From Talpa occidentalis (Eukaryota; Chordata; Mammalia; Eulipotyphla; Talpidae): a stretch of DNA of 64,000 bases. The notes under the pieces are model-generated. The model was given only the letters and a program-made list of their open reading frames with translations. It did not search any database and had not been told where the DNA came from. Below, one piece after another: positions 11,838 through 20,699 of this stretch (positions are counted from its first letter, which is position 1; the number at the start of each line of letters is the position of its first letter). Where the stretch lies: NCBI RefSeq assembly GCF_014898055.3, contig NW_023601543.1, positions 63,563,782-63,627,781 of the forward strand. Reading direction: 5' to 3'. The translations under genes and the position numbers were made by a program.

Positions 11838-11862
11838 CTGTCTTTTTTTTTTTTTTTTTTTT
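11838..11862. repeat. Poly-T run
   Basis: A T tract of more than 20 bases (most of 11840-11862) with no SINE body attached. It may be the tail of an unrecognised antisense retroposon, or simple slippage. Confidence 0.8.
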
Positions 11863-11944
11863 CATAACCTGGGACGGGCGTGGAGCTCTCAAAATGAGTG
11901 GTCAAGGGCACCCTTGATACAGCGGGGAGAGGGCTATTTCCCCA

Positions 11945-12545
11945 CATATTCCTGCAGTAGGCAGAATTCAGAGATGGCCCCCAGGGGTCCATGCGCCATA
12001 GAATCCCCTGGCCTTGAGTGCGGGAGAGACTTATGAATTTAATGGCAAGTCACTCCTGTGATTAGGTCAGGTCGTATTGCTTGGTCTTCAGACCGGGAGA
12101 TCGCCCTAGGTGAATCCTCAAAAAGGGACTGACTGCGTTTTTCCTGAAGAGAGGAATTCAACACTTAAGAGACATTTGATATCAGGGAGAGCCTCCTTCC
12201 CTGGCCTTGAAGGTGGTGGGGACCGCGTGGTTGGGATGTAAAAGTCTTTTCTAGGAGCCCAGAGTGTTCCCTGGCCAACAGCCAGTGGGAAAAGGACACC
12301 TCAATCCTAGAACTGCAGTGAACTAAATCCCCCCAAAAACCTGAATGAGTCTGAAAGAGGACCTCAGGTTCCAGGTGAGATTGTAGCCCTGGTTGACACC
12401 TTGGCTTTAGCCTTGTAAGGACCTGAGCTGAGAATCCAGCCACACTGTGTCCTAAATTCTGACCTACAGAGCTATGCGCCAATAAACGGCTGTTTTGTCA
12501 AGTGCCAAATTTAAAGTAATCTGTGACATAGCCATAGAAGAAGAG
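11945..12545 (+). mobile_element. MaLR-type LTR (MLT1-like)
   Basis: Shows the order expected of an MLT1-type LTR: CCTGGCCTTGAGTGCGGG at 12008, ATTAGGTCAGGT at 12061, CTGGCCAACAGCCAGTGGG at 12271, GACACCTTGGCTTTAGCC at 12395, GACCTACAGAGCTATG at 12461 and an AATAAACGGCTG end. No internal viral sequence adjoins. Its last 90 bases and the MIR that follows are copied in inverted orientation about 1.4 kb downstream. Confidence 0.75.
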
Positions 12546-12815
12546 TACCCCTTGGCTCTCACCTTGGCCCTACCTCCAGTTTACTGTGTGACCAAGAGTC
12601 TGGCACTCACCCTCTCTGAGCTTCAGCTGCCACAGTTAAAGAAACAATAACTCATTTCCTGCCTGCAGGATTAAGGTGAAAATCAAGTTAGTCCATGTAT
12701 ATGAAAATACTTTGAAAGTTATAAAGGGGCTTCTAAAGGGAAAGTTTATTATTGTCATATTAAAAATAAACCCCCAACTTTGACCACAGGAAATGACTTA
12801 GAATCAACCAACTTA
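12455..12815 (+). repeat. Inverted duplication, arm 1 (likely source)
   Basis: This segment (LTR end plus MIR) matches the reverse complement of 13848-14490. Positions 12710-12804 are identical base for base to the complement of 13861-13955 (95 of 95), and 12601-12660 differs from the complement of 14005-14064 at one of 60 bases. The LTR part is more diverged. Because the LTR continues upstream of this arm (11945-12455) but not beyond arm 2, arm 1 is probably the donor. It has no SINE where arm 2 has one. Confidence 0.93.
12555..12790 (+). repeat. MIR SINE (within arm 1)
   Basis: TACTGTGTGACCAAGAG, then CTCTCTGAGCTTCAGCTGCC and a CCTGCAGGATTAAGGTGAAAA stretch in outline (12663-12683) follow the MIR order of tRNA-related part, CORE and 3' part. 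It is copied intact into arm 2. Confidence 0.8.
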
Positions 12816-12995
12816 GGGCTTTGGCGTTCAACCATCATGGGTTAAATCCTGCTTCTGCCATTTATTAGTCATCTTTTGATGGGGTTATTTTACCTCTTTA
12901 AATCTCAGCGACCTGGGAATATAAATATGTGCCCCATCAGGTCATTGCAAGCAGCAAATATCATAGTGCTGGCCACAGAATAAGGGTTCAATATA
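12812..12995 (+). repeat. MIR SINE
   Basis: A second MIR directly after arm 1: TTAAATCCTGCTTCTGCC at 12842, TTACCTCTTTAAATCTCAG, GCACTTTATA-equivalent region lost, then GTGCTGGCCACAGAATAAGG at 12966 and a TTCAATATAA end. It is not part of the inverted duplication. Confidence 0.8.
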
Positions 12996-13847
12996 AAACA
13001 TGGAAAGTGAAGGGTGTCCCAGGCCTGCAGGGACAGCGGGTGCAGGTTGGGATAGAAGGTGTCAGGACAGACATTTTCTATAAGATGAAATCGATGGCAT
13101 ACTTGACGCGTCGGAATGTCTTCAGAGAGATTTAGACATCTGGCAAAGCTTACAGTTGTGTTATTGATAAGAATGTAGGGAACTAAGAAAACCAAAAGCC
13201 AAACAGCTATTAACTCCAGGGGAAGGATTGTGCAAGAAAAACCCCGCCACACTTCACCACATGGATCAGTTGTATAAAACATTTACAAAACATTTAATAA
13301 GATAAACACAGACTCTTGATCCAGTTGAAAATACAATAAAACTAGATGGGGGAGGGGCGCACATGCGTGGAAAGAGCAGGAGGAGAAATGAAAACAATTT
13401 TAAAAGAATGGATTAGTGGGTTAGGTCTTATGCTCTGATTTGATCAACACAAGTGAAAGATATTTAAGTGTAAAAAACAGATGCAGTGATAATATTTTAA
13501 GAAAGCAGCAACCATGGGATGTGGGGTGAGCTGAGAGTCATTTGAACAGAGCCAGGATTTCCCTATCAGAGGGGGAGCCGCAGGGTTCTTTTTTTTCTAG
13601 CAGGTGAAAAATAAAATTCCTATATATTTTACTTTGGAAGGTGAACAAAAAAATAGTAGCAAATAAATGTGAAGGCATCTGCCTGTGCCAAATCTGTAGC
13701 ACAAACAAAATGAGTGTAGGTGAGTGCGTTCAAAGGCGTACATTTGACACCATTCATTCCCCAAGCTCCCCAGAGGCAATGCTGGACATGCGCACAGCAC
13801 AGCGGACCTTCTGGCTGAGGGCCTGTAACAAAAGGGGGCTTCTCAGC
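12996..13847. other. Spacer of the inverted duplication
   Basis: About 850 bases, AT-rich in 13100-13560, with no repeat I can name. No gene is visible; the frames of 125 codons (12905-13282, -) and 89 codons (13641-13910, +) run into repeats. Confidence 0.45.
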
Positions 13848-14490
13848 TCTGGGTTACTTAATTCTAAGTCATTTCCTGTGGTCAAAGTTGGGGGTTTATT
13901 TTTAATATGACAATAATAAACTTTCCCTTTAGAAGCCCCTTTATAACTTTCAAAGTGCTTTCGCATACCTGAACTAATTTGATTTTCACCTTAATCCTGC
14001 AGGCAGGAAATGAGTTATTGTTTCATTAACTGTGGCAGCTGAAGCTCAGAGAGGGTGAGTGCCAGATCCTTGGTCACACAGTAAACTGGAGGCAGGACCA
14101 AGGTGAGAGCCAAGGGGTACTCTTCTCCTATGGCTATGTCGCAGATTACTTTAAATTTAGCACTTGAAACAACAGCCGTTTATTGATGCATAGCTCTTTT
14201 TTAAAAAAGATTTATTTATTTATTTAAGCACTGGGTACAGTCAGAAGCTCGGGAGGGTAAGAGAATTCACCAGAGCCAGAGCGGGGAACAGAACAGGCAG
14301 ACTGATGAAATATGCTGCTGAGGGGAGCAGCGGGCAGCAGGAGAGGTCTGCGGGCCAATGTGGGACCCCTCATCCGCAGCCAGGGATTGAACTGGCGCTG
14401 CAGAGGCTGCGGGCAGCTTTGCAAGCCAGCGCTCAACCGCTGCGCCACCGGGGAGGCCCTATTGGCGTATAGCTCTGTAGGTCAGAAGTC
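13848..14490 (-). repeat. Inverted duplication, arm 2 (with SINE insertion)
   Basis: Reverse-complement copy of 12455-12815. The match runs 13848-14197, is broken by a SINE at 14198-14459, and resumes for about 30 bases to near 14490. It holds the MIR in minus orientation and the end of the MaLR LTR. The SINE inserted after the duplication, since arm 1 keeps the empty site. Confidence 0.93.
14198..14459 (-). mobile_element. tRNA-derived SINE copy 6 (subfamily B)
   Basis: Antisense copy of the second subfamily: tail side 'AAGCACTGGGTACAGTCAG', body with GAACAGAACAGGCAGACTG, head end 'GCTCAACCGCTGCGCCACCG' at 14431. TATTGATGCATAGCTCT (14181) and TATTGGCGTATAGCTCT (14460) flank it as a 17-base duplication with three mismatches. 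Arm 1 at about 12471-12487 gives the unduplicated site. Confidence 0.93.
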
Positions 14491-14534
14491 CAGGTTTTCT
14501 CCCCCAGTACTATTCTAACATACGATTAACATGC

Positions 14535-14885
14535 AGGAAAGAGTACCAACCATAAGTGGATAGCTCGATTACGTTTTCTACTTGCAGATACCTATGTGAC
14601 CAGCACTCAGATCAAGATATGGAACATTCTTATCATCCCAGAGAGTTTGCTTGCATCCCTGTTCAATCTATACCCTTCGCCTCCCAGAGATCATTGCTAT
14701 TGTGACTTTTACTTCCATAGATTAAGTTTTGCCAGTTTTTAAACTTTGTTCTAATACAAGTATGTACTCTTATATGTTTGGTTTCATTCACTTAGCAGAA
14801 TGTATGATTTGTTCATGTGTTTTTGTCTATCCACGCTTTGTTCTTTCATATCCATCTACTGTGGATGGACGTTTGGCTTATTGAA
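14535..14885 (-). mobile_element. Old L1 3' end
   Basis: Complement of an old L1 3' end: AGATCAAGATATGGAACATT at 14611, 'AGAGATCATTGCTATTGTGAC' in outline at 14686, TGGTTTCATTCACTTAGCAG at 14780, ending TGTGGATGGACGTTTGGCTT at 14860. Similar text is at 38080-39115 and 60690-61020. Confidence 0.8.
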
Positions 14886-14929
14886 AGTCTGTGCTCTTAA
14901 GCACAGACTTAAGACGCTCTTTAGCGTCT
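14885..14929. repeat. Two tandem perfect hairpins
   Basis: 14885-14895 and 14900-14910 form a perfect 11-bp stem with loop CTTA. 14912-14918 and 14923-14929 form a perfect 7-bp stem with loop CTTT. Only one base separates them. They sit at the edge of the L1 3' end, where I would expect ordinary L1 text. Confidence 0.9.
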
Positions 14930-16129
14930 AAGCTATGTACAAAATAAATCGCATTGTCCTGCTGGTTGCATTTGCTTGGACTTCACTTGCCTAGTCTGGT
15001 AGGATAGTTGGAGTGGGCTATTTTCAGGGACCAGGCAAAGGCCTTGGGGCTTCTTGGGGAGCAGGGCCCTGGACCACGCTGGTGAGGGCAAGAGGCAGAA
15101 CACCTTTGCCCAACTGGAGACAGGACAGCTCAGCTGCAGCTGAATGCCGGCTCCCCCTTGAAGGGCAGCAACAGTTTCTCCCCTGAGGTGAATTGTTTAG
15201 AAAATCTCCATGGAAACCCAAGAGCCCCCACTGTTCCCCGGGAAGTCCCTGAGCTTCCACCAATCAAGCCGTTAGGGTTAGGAAGGGGTTGTCTGGCCTC
15301 AAAAGCCATTTGTAAAGCTAACAAACAAATGACAAGGCAAATTGAGTCCAGTCTGTTGCTGGGTGAACCTGGCAACAGTTTCATTGTGGGCTTAAGGGTG
15401 GGATCGCTAAGGCGCAGGCCCGTGGGGTCACCCACACAAAGCCTGGGGAAGTTTTATGGGCCCTTGGTGGACTGGCACGCCTGCTACAATGAACATGCGT
15501 AACAAAGGGGCCCTTTAAAGTAGAGAAGTTTTATGGCCTTCAACAGCAAGCTGGGGCTTGTTCTCTGGCTTTGGGGAGGAGGCAAGGGAGAGGGTGATTT
15601 ACAGCAGCTGGGGCACCCCCTGCCTGTGAACTTCTCTGGGTTAAAACATGCATCTGGTGGTCCCCAGAAGTCTGCAGGCCAGTCTACGGTGAGCAGCTGG
15701 GGGTGACAGCTTACAACCGTGAAGATGATTAAAAGCCTAGAAAACGGGACTGATGGGCACTCTAAGAAACCTGGATTATTCGTCCTGGAGAAGTAAAGAT
15801 TAACATTCATGCTCAAGTGTATAAGAGGGTCTTATGCAGAAGTTGGTGGTCAGCTATTCTCTGTCTCTCAGAAAAAGAAAAAAAATAATAAAATGATGAA
15901 GTGGTTTTAAATTTCAGCAGGAGGGATTGAGGGTCGAGAATTAAAAGCAAAGGTCTGACAACGCGAATCACATGTTAGACTGGGTTACCATGGAGGCCAA
16001 TGGAACCTTTGCTACATAGCTGTGCAAGCAGACCAGCCTGTCCTCCTCCGGGGAGGTCCAGAGGCTGCAAATACCTAAAGGTCAAGTGGAGACAGATGAC
16101 TTCTAGGTCACTTTATTTAGTGTGGGTTG
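14930..16129. other. Unique DNA, possible conserved noncoding element
   Basis: No repeat is recognisable. 15230-15560 has mixed motifs such as AACAAAGGGGCCCTTTAAAG (15501) and CACCAATCAAGCC (15258) that could be regulatory. The 101- to 114-codon frames on both strands overlap each other and lack family motifs, so none is called. Confidence 0.35.
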
Positions 16130-16545
16130 TCTTAGTGTGGGTTTCCCAAGCAGACCCTGAGACAAAGATGTGGATGCAAGTTCTTCACTTGGGAAGACAT
16201 CCCAAGAAGCACCGTCTTGGCCTGGGGGCAATGAGACAGGACAGTGAGGACAGTGAGTAAAGAGTGAGTTAATTGGTGGTGGAATTCCATGGGTAATGGG
16301 TGCAATCACCCTGGGCACTTTCTGGGAGATGGTGTGGAACAGAATTGCCTTCCCCAGTGAGAAAGGAAGCTGGGGGATTTATCCATCCACTCCCGCTCCT
16401 CGCTGGTTGAGGCTCACTCCTTCTTCGGAGTCCTGTGGCTATTTGCTTCGATAACAGAGTCTTAGAAAAATGAGACTGTGCAGACTCTTCAATGATTGTT
16501 GGCACAAACAAGGATACCAATGATACAAAACTCTACCATGGGCTC
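16130..16545. repeat. Old dispersed repeat, probably LTR, copy 3
   Basis: TTTCCCAAGCAGACCCTGAG at 16142, CACTTGGGAAGACATCCCAA at 16187, then a purine-rich middle, TTTATCCATCCACTCCCGCT at 16378 and GGTTGAGGCTCACTCCTTC. The copy at 35705-36185 has the same order, with CATCAGCCACTCCTGCTCC at 35959 and TTGACTGAGGCGC. It lies directly upstream of the retroviral pol remnant and might be its LTR, which I cannot prove. Confidence 0.5.
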
Positions 16546-16559
16546 ACTATTAGAATGGG

Positions 16560-18850
16560 AAGTACATGGGGGTCAGGCAATAAATGGAGTCCTGGCCCAG
16601 GTTTGACTGATGGTGGTTCCATTGGGCCCATGAACCAGTGGTCTTTTCTCTGGCCTCTGAATGTCTAATTGGAATGGATATATGGTTGGTAGAACCCGCA
16701 TCCATATTGGTTCCGTGGCCTGTGGAATAAGGGCTACACTATTAAAGAAGATCAAGTGGAAGTTTTGTGAAACACTCCTTTCACACACCAAGCCATCATC
16801 AGTGTTATCACATCCTGTTGTGGGGGTGAGGGGGGTGGCAGAGATTTGGGCCACCCTCAATGATGTAAAGAATGCAGGGTGGGTGGTCTCCAGACTACTC
16901 CCATTGAACTCACCAGTCTGGCCCCTAAGAGAACTAGATGGATTGTGGTGAACAAGAGCGGACCACGTAATCAAGAAGCAACCCCAACTGCAGCTGGTAT
17001 CTTTGCTTCAGGCACATGCTATGTGGTTATGTATCTGGAAAATACTTTCTTTTCCACCTCTAATGGCTTGCATTTGTGTGGGATAGACAATGGTAGAATG
17101 GAAGGTCTTGCTCCAGGGCTGTGTTAAGTTTTTCACCCTCTCTCATGATAAAATCTGAAGGGCTCTGGACCATCTGCACATTCTGCAAAACATCCCATGG
17201 ACGTACCTTGTTGATGGCATCATGCTAATCTGATTAGGTGAACAAGAAGTGGCAGTCAATCAGAGACATGCGCTCCAAAGAGTACAAGATAATACCCATG
17301 GAAATTAGAACCCTAGGGCCTCCCTGGTGATGCAAGGGGTTAAGTCTCAGCACTATGAAGCAATCTGCAGCCTCTGCAGCAGATTGATTGATCCCCGGCC
17401 GGCCAGGGAGCAACCCACATGGCGAAGCAGACCTCTTCTGTCTCCCCCGCTGCTCCTCTCAGCAGTGTATTTCAGTCAGTCTGCCTGTTCTGTTCCCCAC
17501 TCTGTCTCTGGTGGATCCCCTTCTCCCCCCGCCCCCCCGCAGCCCTGGCCTGTACCCCAGCTCTTGTATGCATAAATAAATAAATCTTAAAAAAAAAAAA
17601 GAAATTAGAACCCTACCACATCAGTGATGATTTGAGGGAACCAGTAGACCAGGGCATGCTGGGACATCCCCTACCAAGTAAATACATTTTATTGCATTTT
17701 CCACAGAGAGAGGAGCACCAAGAGATATCTTCAGGGCCTTGAGGTGGTGTGTTCTGCACATGGAGCTGCTTGTTAACTGGGTGGTATAGGTGTATGAATG
17801 ACATAGTCAAGGCAGCAGTGACAGGTTATTCCCGGGCCCAACCATGTGGGCTCCCTCTCACTAAGGCTGATAGAAATACGGGCACTGTTGAATGTCCAAC
17901 TGTCATTAACAGAGAACAATGCTAAACTCCCAATATGGCACGATTCATCAAGATCAGTTTTCCACATACCAAGTTCATTTCTACCCTGGAAAGAACAAGG
18001 ATTCATCTTGATTGGGATCAACACATGTGTAGGGTAGGAGTTGACCTTCCCTGTCCACTTGGCTTTAGCGAGCACCATCCCCTGAGGAATGACAGAGCAC
18101 TTGATTCACTAACACGGGATCTCACATAACATCACCTCAGACAGAGGGACCCCCTTTGCAGCAAATGAGACATGCCAGCAGGAACCCAGCTCCAGGCTGC
18201 TCTGGTTCTGTCACACACTGCACCACAAGGAGCTGCTGCCATGATAAAGCAGAGAAATGGCCTGATAATGGTGCGGCTGATGCACCAGCTTGGAGATAAT
18301 ATTCTGCGATGTTACAGAACATTGTACATACTCTAAATCAACAACTGATGTAGCCCCATGAGGTAGGATATTTGGTTCCAGGAACTTCCAGATAGAAGTA
18401 GCAGTGACCCAATTAATATCAATTCCATTGATCCACTCGGGGAATTTATGCTTCTGGTCTCCACAACATGGGTCTACAGGTCTGGGTTCTCAAAAGAGGA
18501 AGCTTATATTAGTGGGTAGGGTAAGAATTTTTTCCTAAACTTTAAGATTCAGTGACTTCCCAGTCCCTTTCAGCTATGCCAAGGGACAAACAGATAAAGA
18601 AGGAAGTCGCCCTCCTGGCAGCAGTAATGAGCTAGAGCTGCACACGCACAGCTGTGACAGTATGGAGCCTGGTGCCCAAAAGATATGCTGAAGAATCTCT
18701 TGGTGCTCTTATGCCCAGCATTCATGGCAAGTGGACAAGGACAGCAGTCACAGCCTAAGGAGCCCGCGGTAAACCAGGTGGAGATGTTTAAGGCATAAGG
18801 GTCTTTATCACCTCACCAGGACAGTCAACAAAATAAAAGGGGTGCTGGGG
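16560..18850 (+). pseudogene. ERVL-type endogenous retrovirus pol remnant (dead)
   Basis: I recognise this as the pol region of an old ERVL-class endogenous retrovirus, first the reverse transcriptase part and then integrase. The catalytic box of reverse transcriptase, normally Tyr-x-Asp-Asp, reads Tyr-Leu-Val-Asp-Gly at 17204-17218 and is followed by a stop at 17231. The integrase zinc-binding end is near 17780-17905, where the expected second cysteine pair is out of frame after an apparent one-base loss. Integrase-core text follows at 18040-18480. There is no open frame longer than about 100 codons, so it is inactive. A SINE interrupts it at 17316. Family name and limits rest on recall. Confidence 0.72.
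17316..17600 (+). mobile_element. tRNA-derived SINE copy 7 (subfamily A, full length, young)
   Basis: Sense copy with head GGCCTCCCTGGTGATGCAAG, body, and tail AAATAAATAAATCTTAAAA plus an A run. GAAATTAGAACCCTA occurs exactly at 17301 and 17601, a perfect 15-base target duplication, within the retroviral remnant. It has an expanded C/G-rich spacer near 17520-17545. Confidence 0.95.
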
Positions 18851-18860
18851 GGGGGGGGCT
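18845..18860. repeat. Poly-G run
   Basis: A run of G's from 18848, broken only by flanking CT. It adjoins TATAAAAAG, which here is probably retroviral coding remnant and not a promoter. Confidence 0.85.
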
Positions 18861-19687
18861 ATAAAAAGTAGTAGTAGAGGTGGAGTAACCATTATGGCTT
18901 AAAAATTAACAGCAGCACCAGCAGGAGTTATAGCTCTCCCACTAACCTTTCTCTTGAAGTTTCCAAAAAACAAAACTCCAGACCTGGCGAGCAATCCCCA
19001 GGTGGAGTAAACTCATTAGAAGAAGTAAGAGAATAAAGCAGTGTAAGGGGTAGATACTCTAATGTCCTACCCAAATCCCTGTTCAGGGCCAACCTCCCCG
19101 GCCCACAGCTGCTGCTGGCTCCCAGCTGTGTCCCTTACTGGGAATTGTTCTCAGCTACAGTGAACTTCCTTGCCAAGCTTTCATGCTCCTTCCCAAGGGA
19201 AGCCAGTGACTGGATTACAAAGACCTAGTTTGCAAAACAGAGGTTAAGGAAAACCTCAGTTCCAAGAACTCCTTTTTCTGCAGTCTTTGCAGTTTAGCTC
19301 TTATTATTACAATTGCCAACCATGTGACCAAGGATGGAGCGAATGTTGCAGCTGGATTGAGAAGAAAGTCAGTCTCAGACCTGGAAGCCAAAGGCCTAAT
19401 CTATCTGTCCTATGAAATTTGGTACGCAAACTCAGCAGACAGGCTGCCTACCTAATTTGTGGGACTCAGTGCAAAATGAAAATGCAGGGCCCTCTGTTTA
19501 AAAGGCAGGAAAAAGAGTATTGTTAAAGTTACTAAAGCATAAAGTTTTTCCCTTGAAAATGTTTTATTACTTATTAAACACAACAGGTGTAATAGTGATA
19601 CATGAATAACAGAAACGTACAAATTTGTAAAACTATTTTTGGTGTCATTTTAATGTAATATAATGGCTTATTTTTTTTTTTTTTTTT
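18861..19687. other. Probable 3' continuation of retroviral remnant, then unique DNA
   Basis: 18870-19260 still reads like the tail of the ERVL remnant (for example CATTATGGCTTAAAAATTAA at 18892), but I cannot define its end or an LTR. 19430-19687 is AT-rich and ends in a T run that meets the assembly gap. Confidence 0.35.
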
Positions 19688-19787
19688 NNNNNNNNNNNNN
19701 NNNNNNNNNNNNNNNNNNNNNNNNNNNNNNNNNNNNNNNNNNNNNNNNNNNNNNNNNNNNNNNNNNNNNNNNNNNNNNNNNNNNNNN
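19688..19787. other. Assembly gap (100 N)
   Basis: Exactly 100 N's, the usual placeholder for a gap of unknown length. The left edge is a T tract from 19672, so the break probably fell in a homopolymer or an antisense retroposon tail. Confidence 0.99.
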
Positions 19788-20516
19788 CAGGCACCCAATA
19801 GAGTAAACCTAGAGCAGTCGAACCTAGAAAAAATAGCCCCTTCCTTCCTCGCTTGTGATGAGACCCCAGCCTCTATGGCCCAAAAGCAACAGCTCCTTTG
19901 CCTCCTTTCAGTGATCAGATCCTGGCCCTTCTGACCCTTGGCTGTCCACAGAACGCCAGCCCCCACAATGCCCATTCTTTGGCTGCAGCCAAATGGGTAA
20001 TAAGGGCCTTATTTCTGAGCCGGGCTGACCTGCCCATTGCATAGGACAGAGTGTGTGCCTGGGACTGCTTGTGCTAAAGCCACAGTCAGTCTAGCAGCAG
20101 CGATGAGAGTGCCCCTGGCCATATCTGGCGGGCAGACACGGTTACCGCTGAGCATCCTATGAGGAAGTCCACACCTGGCTGGCAAGCATGGGGCACCAGT
20201 CCTGCCCAGAAGAGGCCTGGCTCTGAGTCTTGTCAGACCTGCCACAGCCACTGGTCCTCCAGGTCACTTTCCAGCAGAGAGGCCCTCACTTTGGATGCCT
20301 CCTTGAGCTGTGCATTTTGTGGGAGAAATGGCAGAAGCCACCGCTGGGCCTGTCTCCTGATTAGCTCTTGGGGGGAGGGAAGGTGAGAAGCATAGGGAGA
20401 AGGGAAGGAATGACTTTCATACCAACAGAAGGTAATTCCTGTTGAAAAGGTCACCTCCCCGGGGTTGACCTTGACTGGATGGTAGAAACCAGCAGAAATA
20501 GTATGTGAGTGAATGA
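19788..20516. other. Unique GC-moderate DNA
   Basis: No repeat family or gene is recognised. Frames up to 80 codons overlap on both strands. Nothing firm is seen. Confidence 0.4.
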
Positions 20517-20542
20517 TGTGTGTGTGTGTGTGTGTGTGTGTG
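20517..20542. repeat. (TG)13 microsatellite
   Basis: Uninterrupted TG dinucleotides, followed to about 20690 by degenerate GTGTG-rich sequence. Confidence 0.98.
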
Positions 20543-20699
20543 CAGTGCAGTTGTGTATGTGTGGGAATACGTCGTGCCCGCGAGTGTGGGTAATATGTGT
20601 GTATTGTGTGCAGAGGTATTTACATGTGGGTGTACACACGTTTGTGCTTGTCTATATTTGCACATACTCGTGTGTGCACATATCCACGTGCTTCTGTGA

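Noticed and set aside
18866..18890. TATAAAAAG as a promoter TATA box
   Set aside because: It sits in decayed retroviral sequence with no start-site context.
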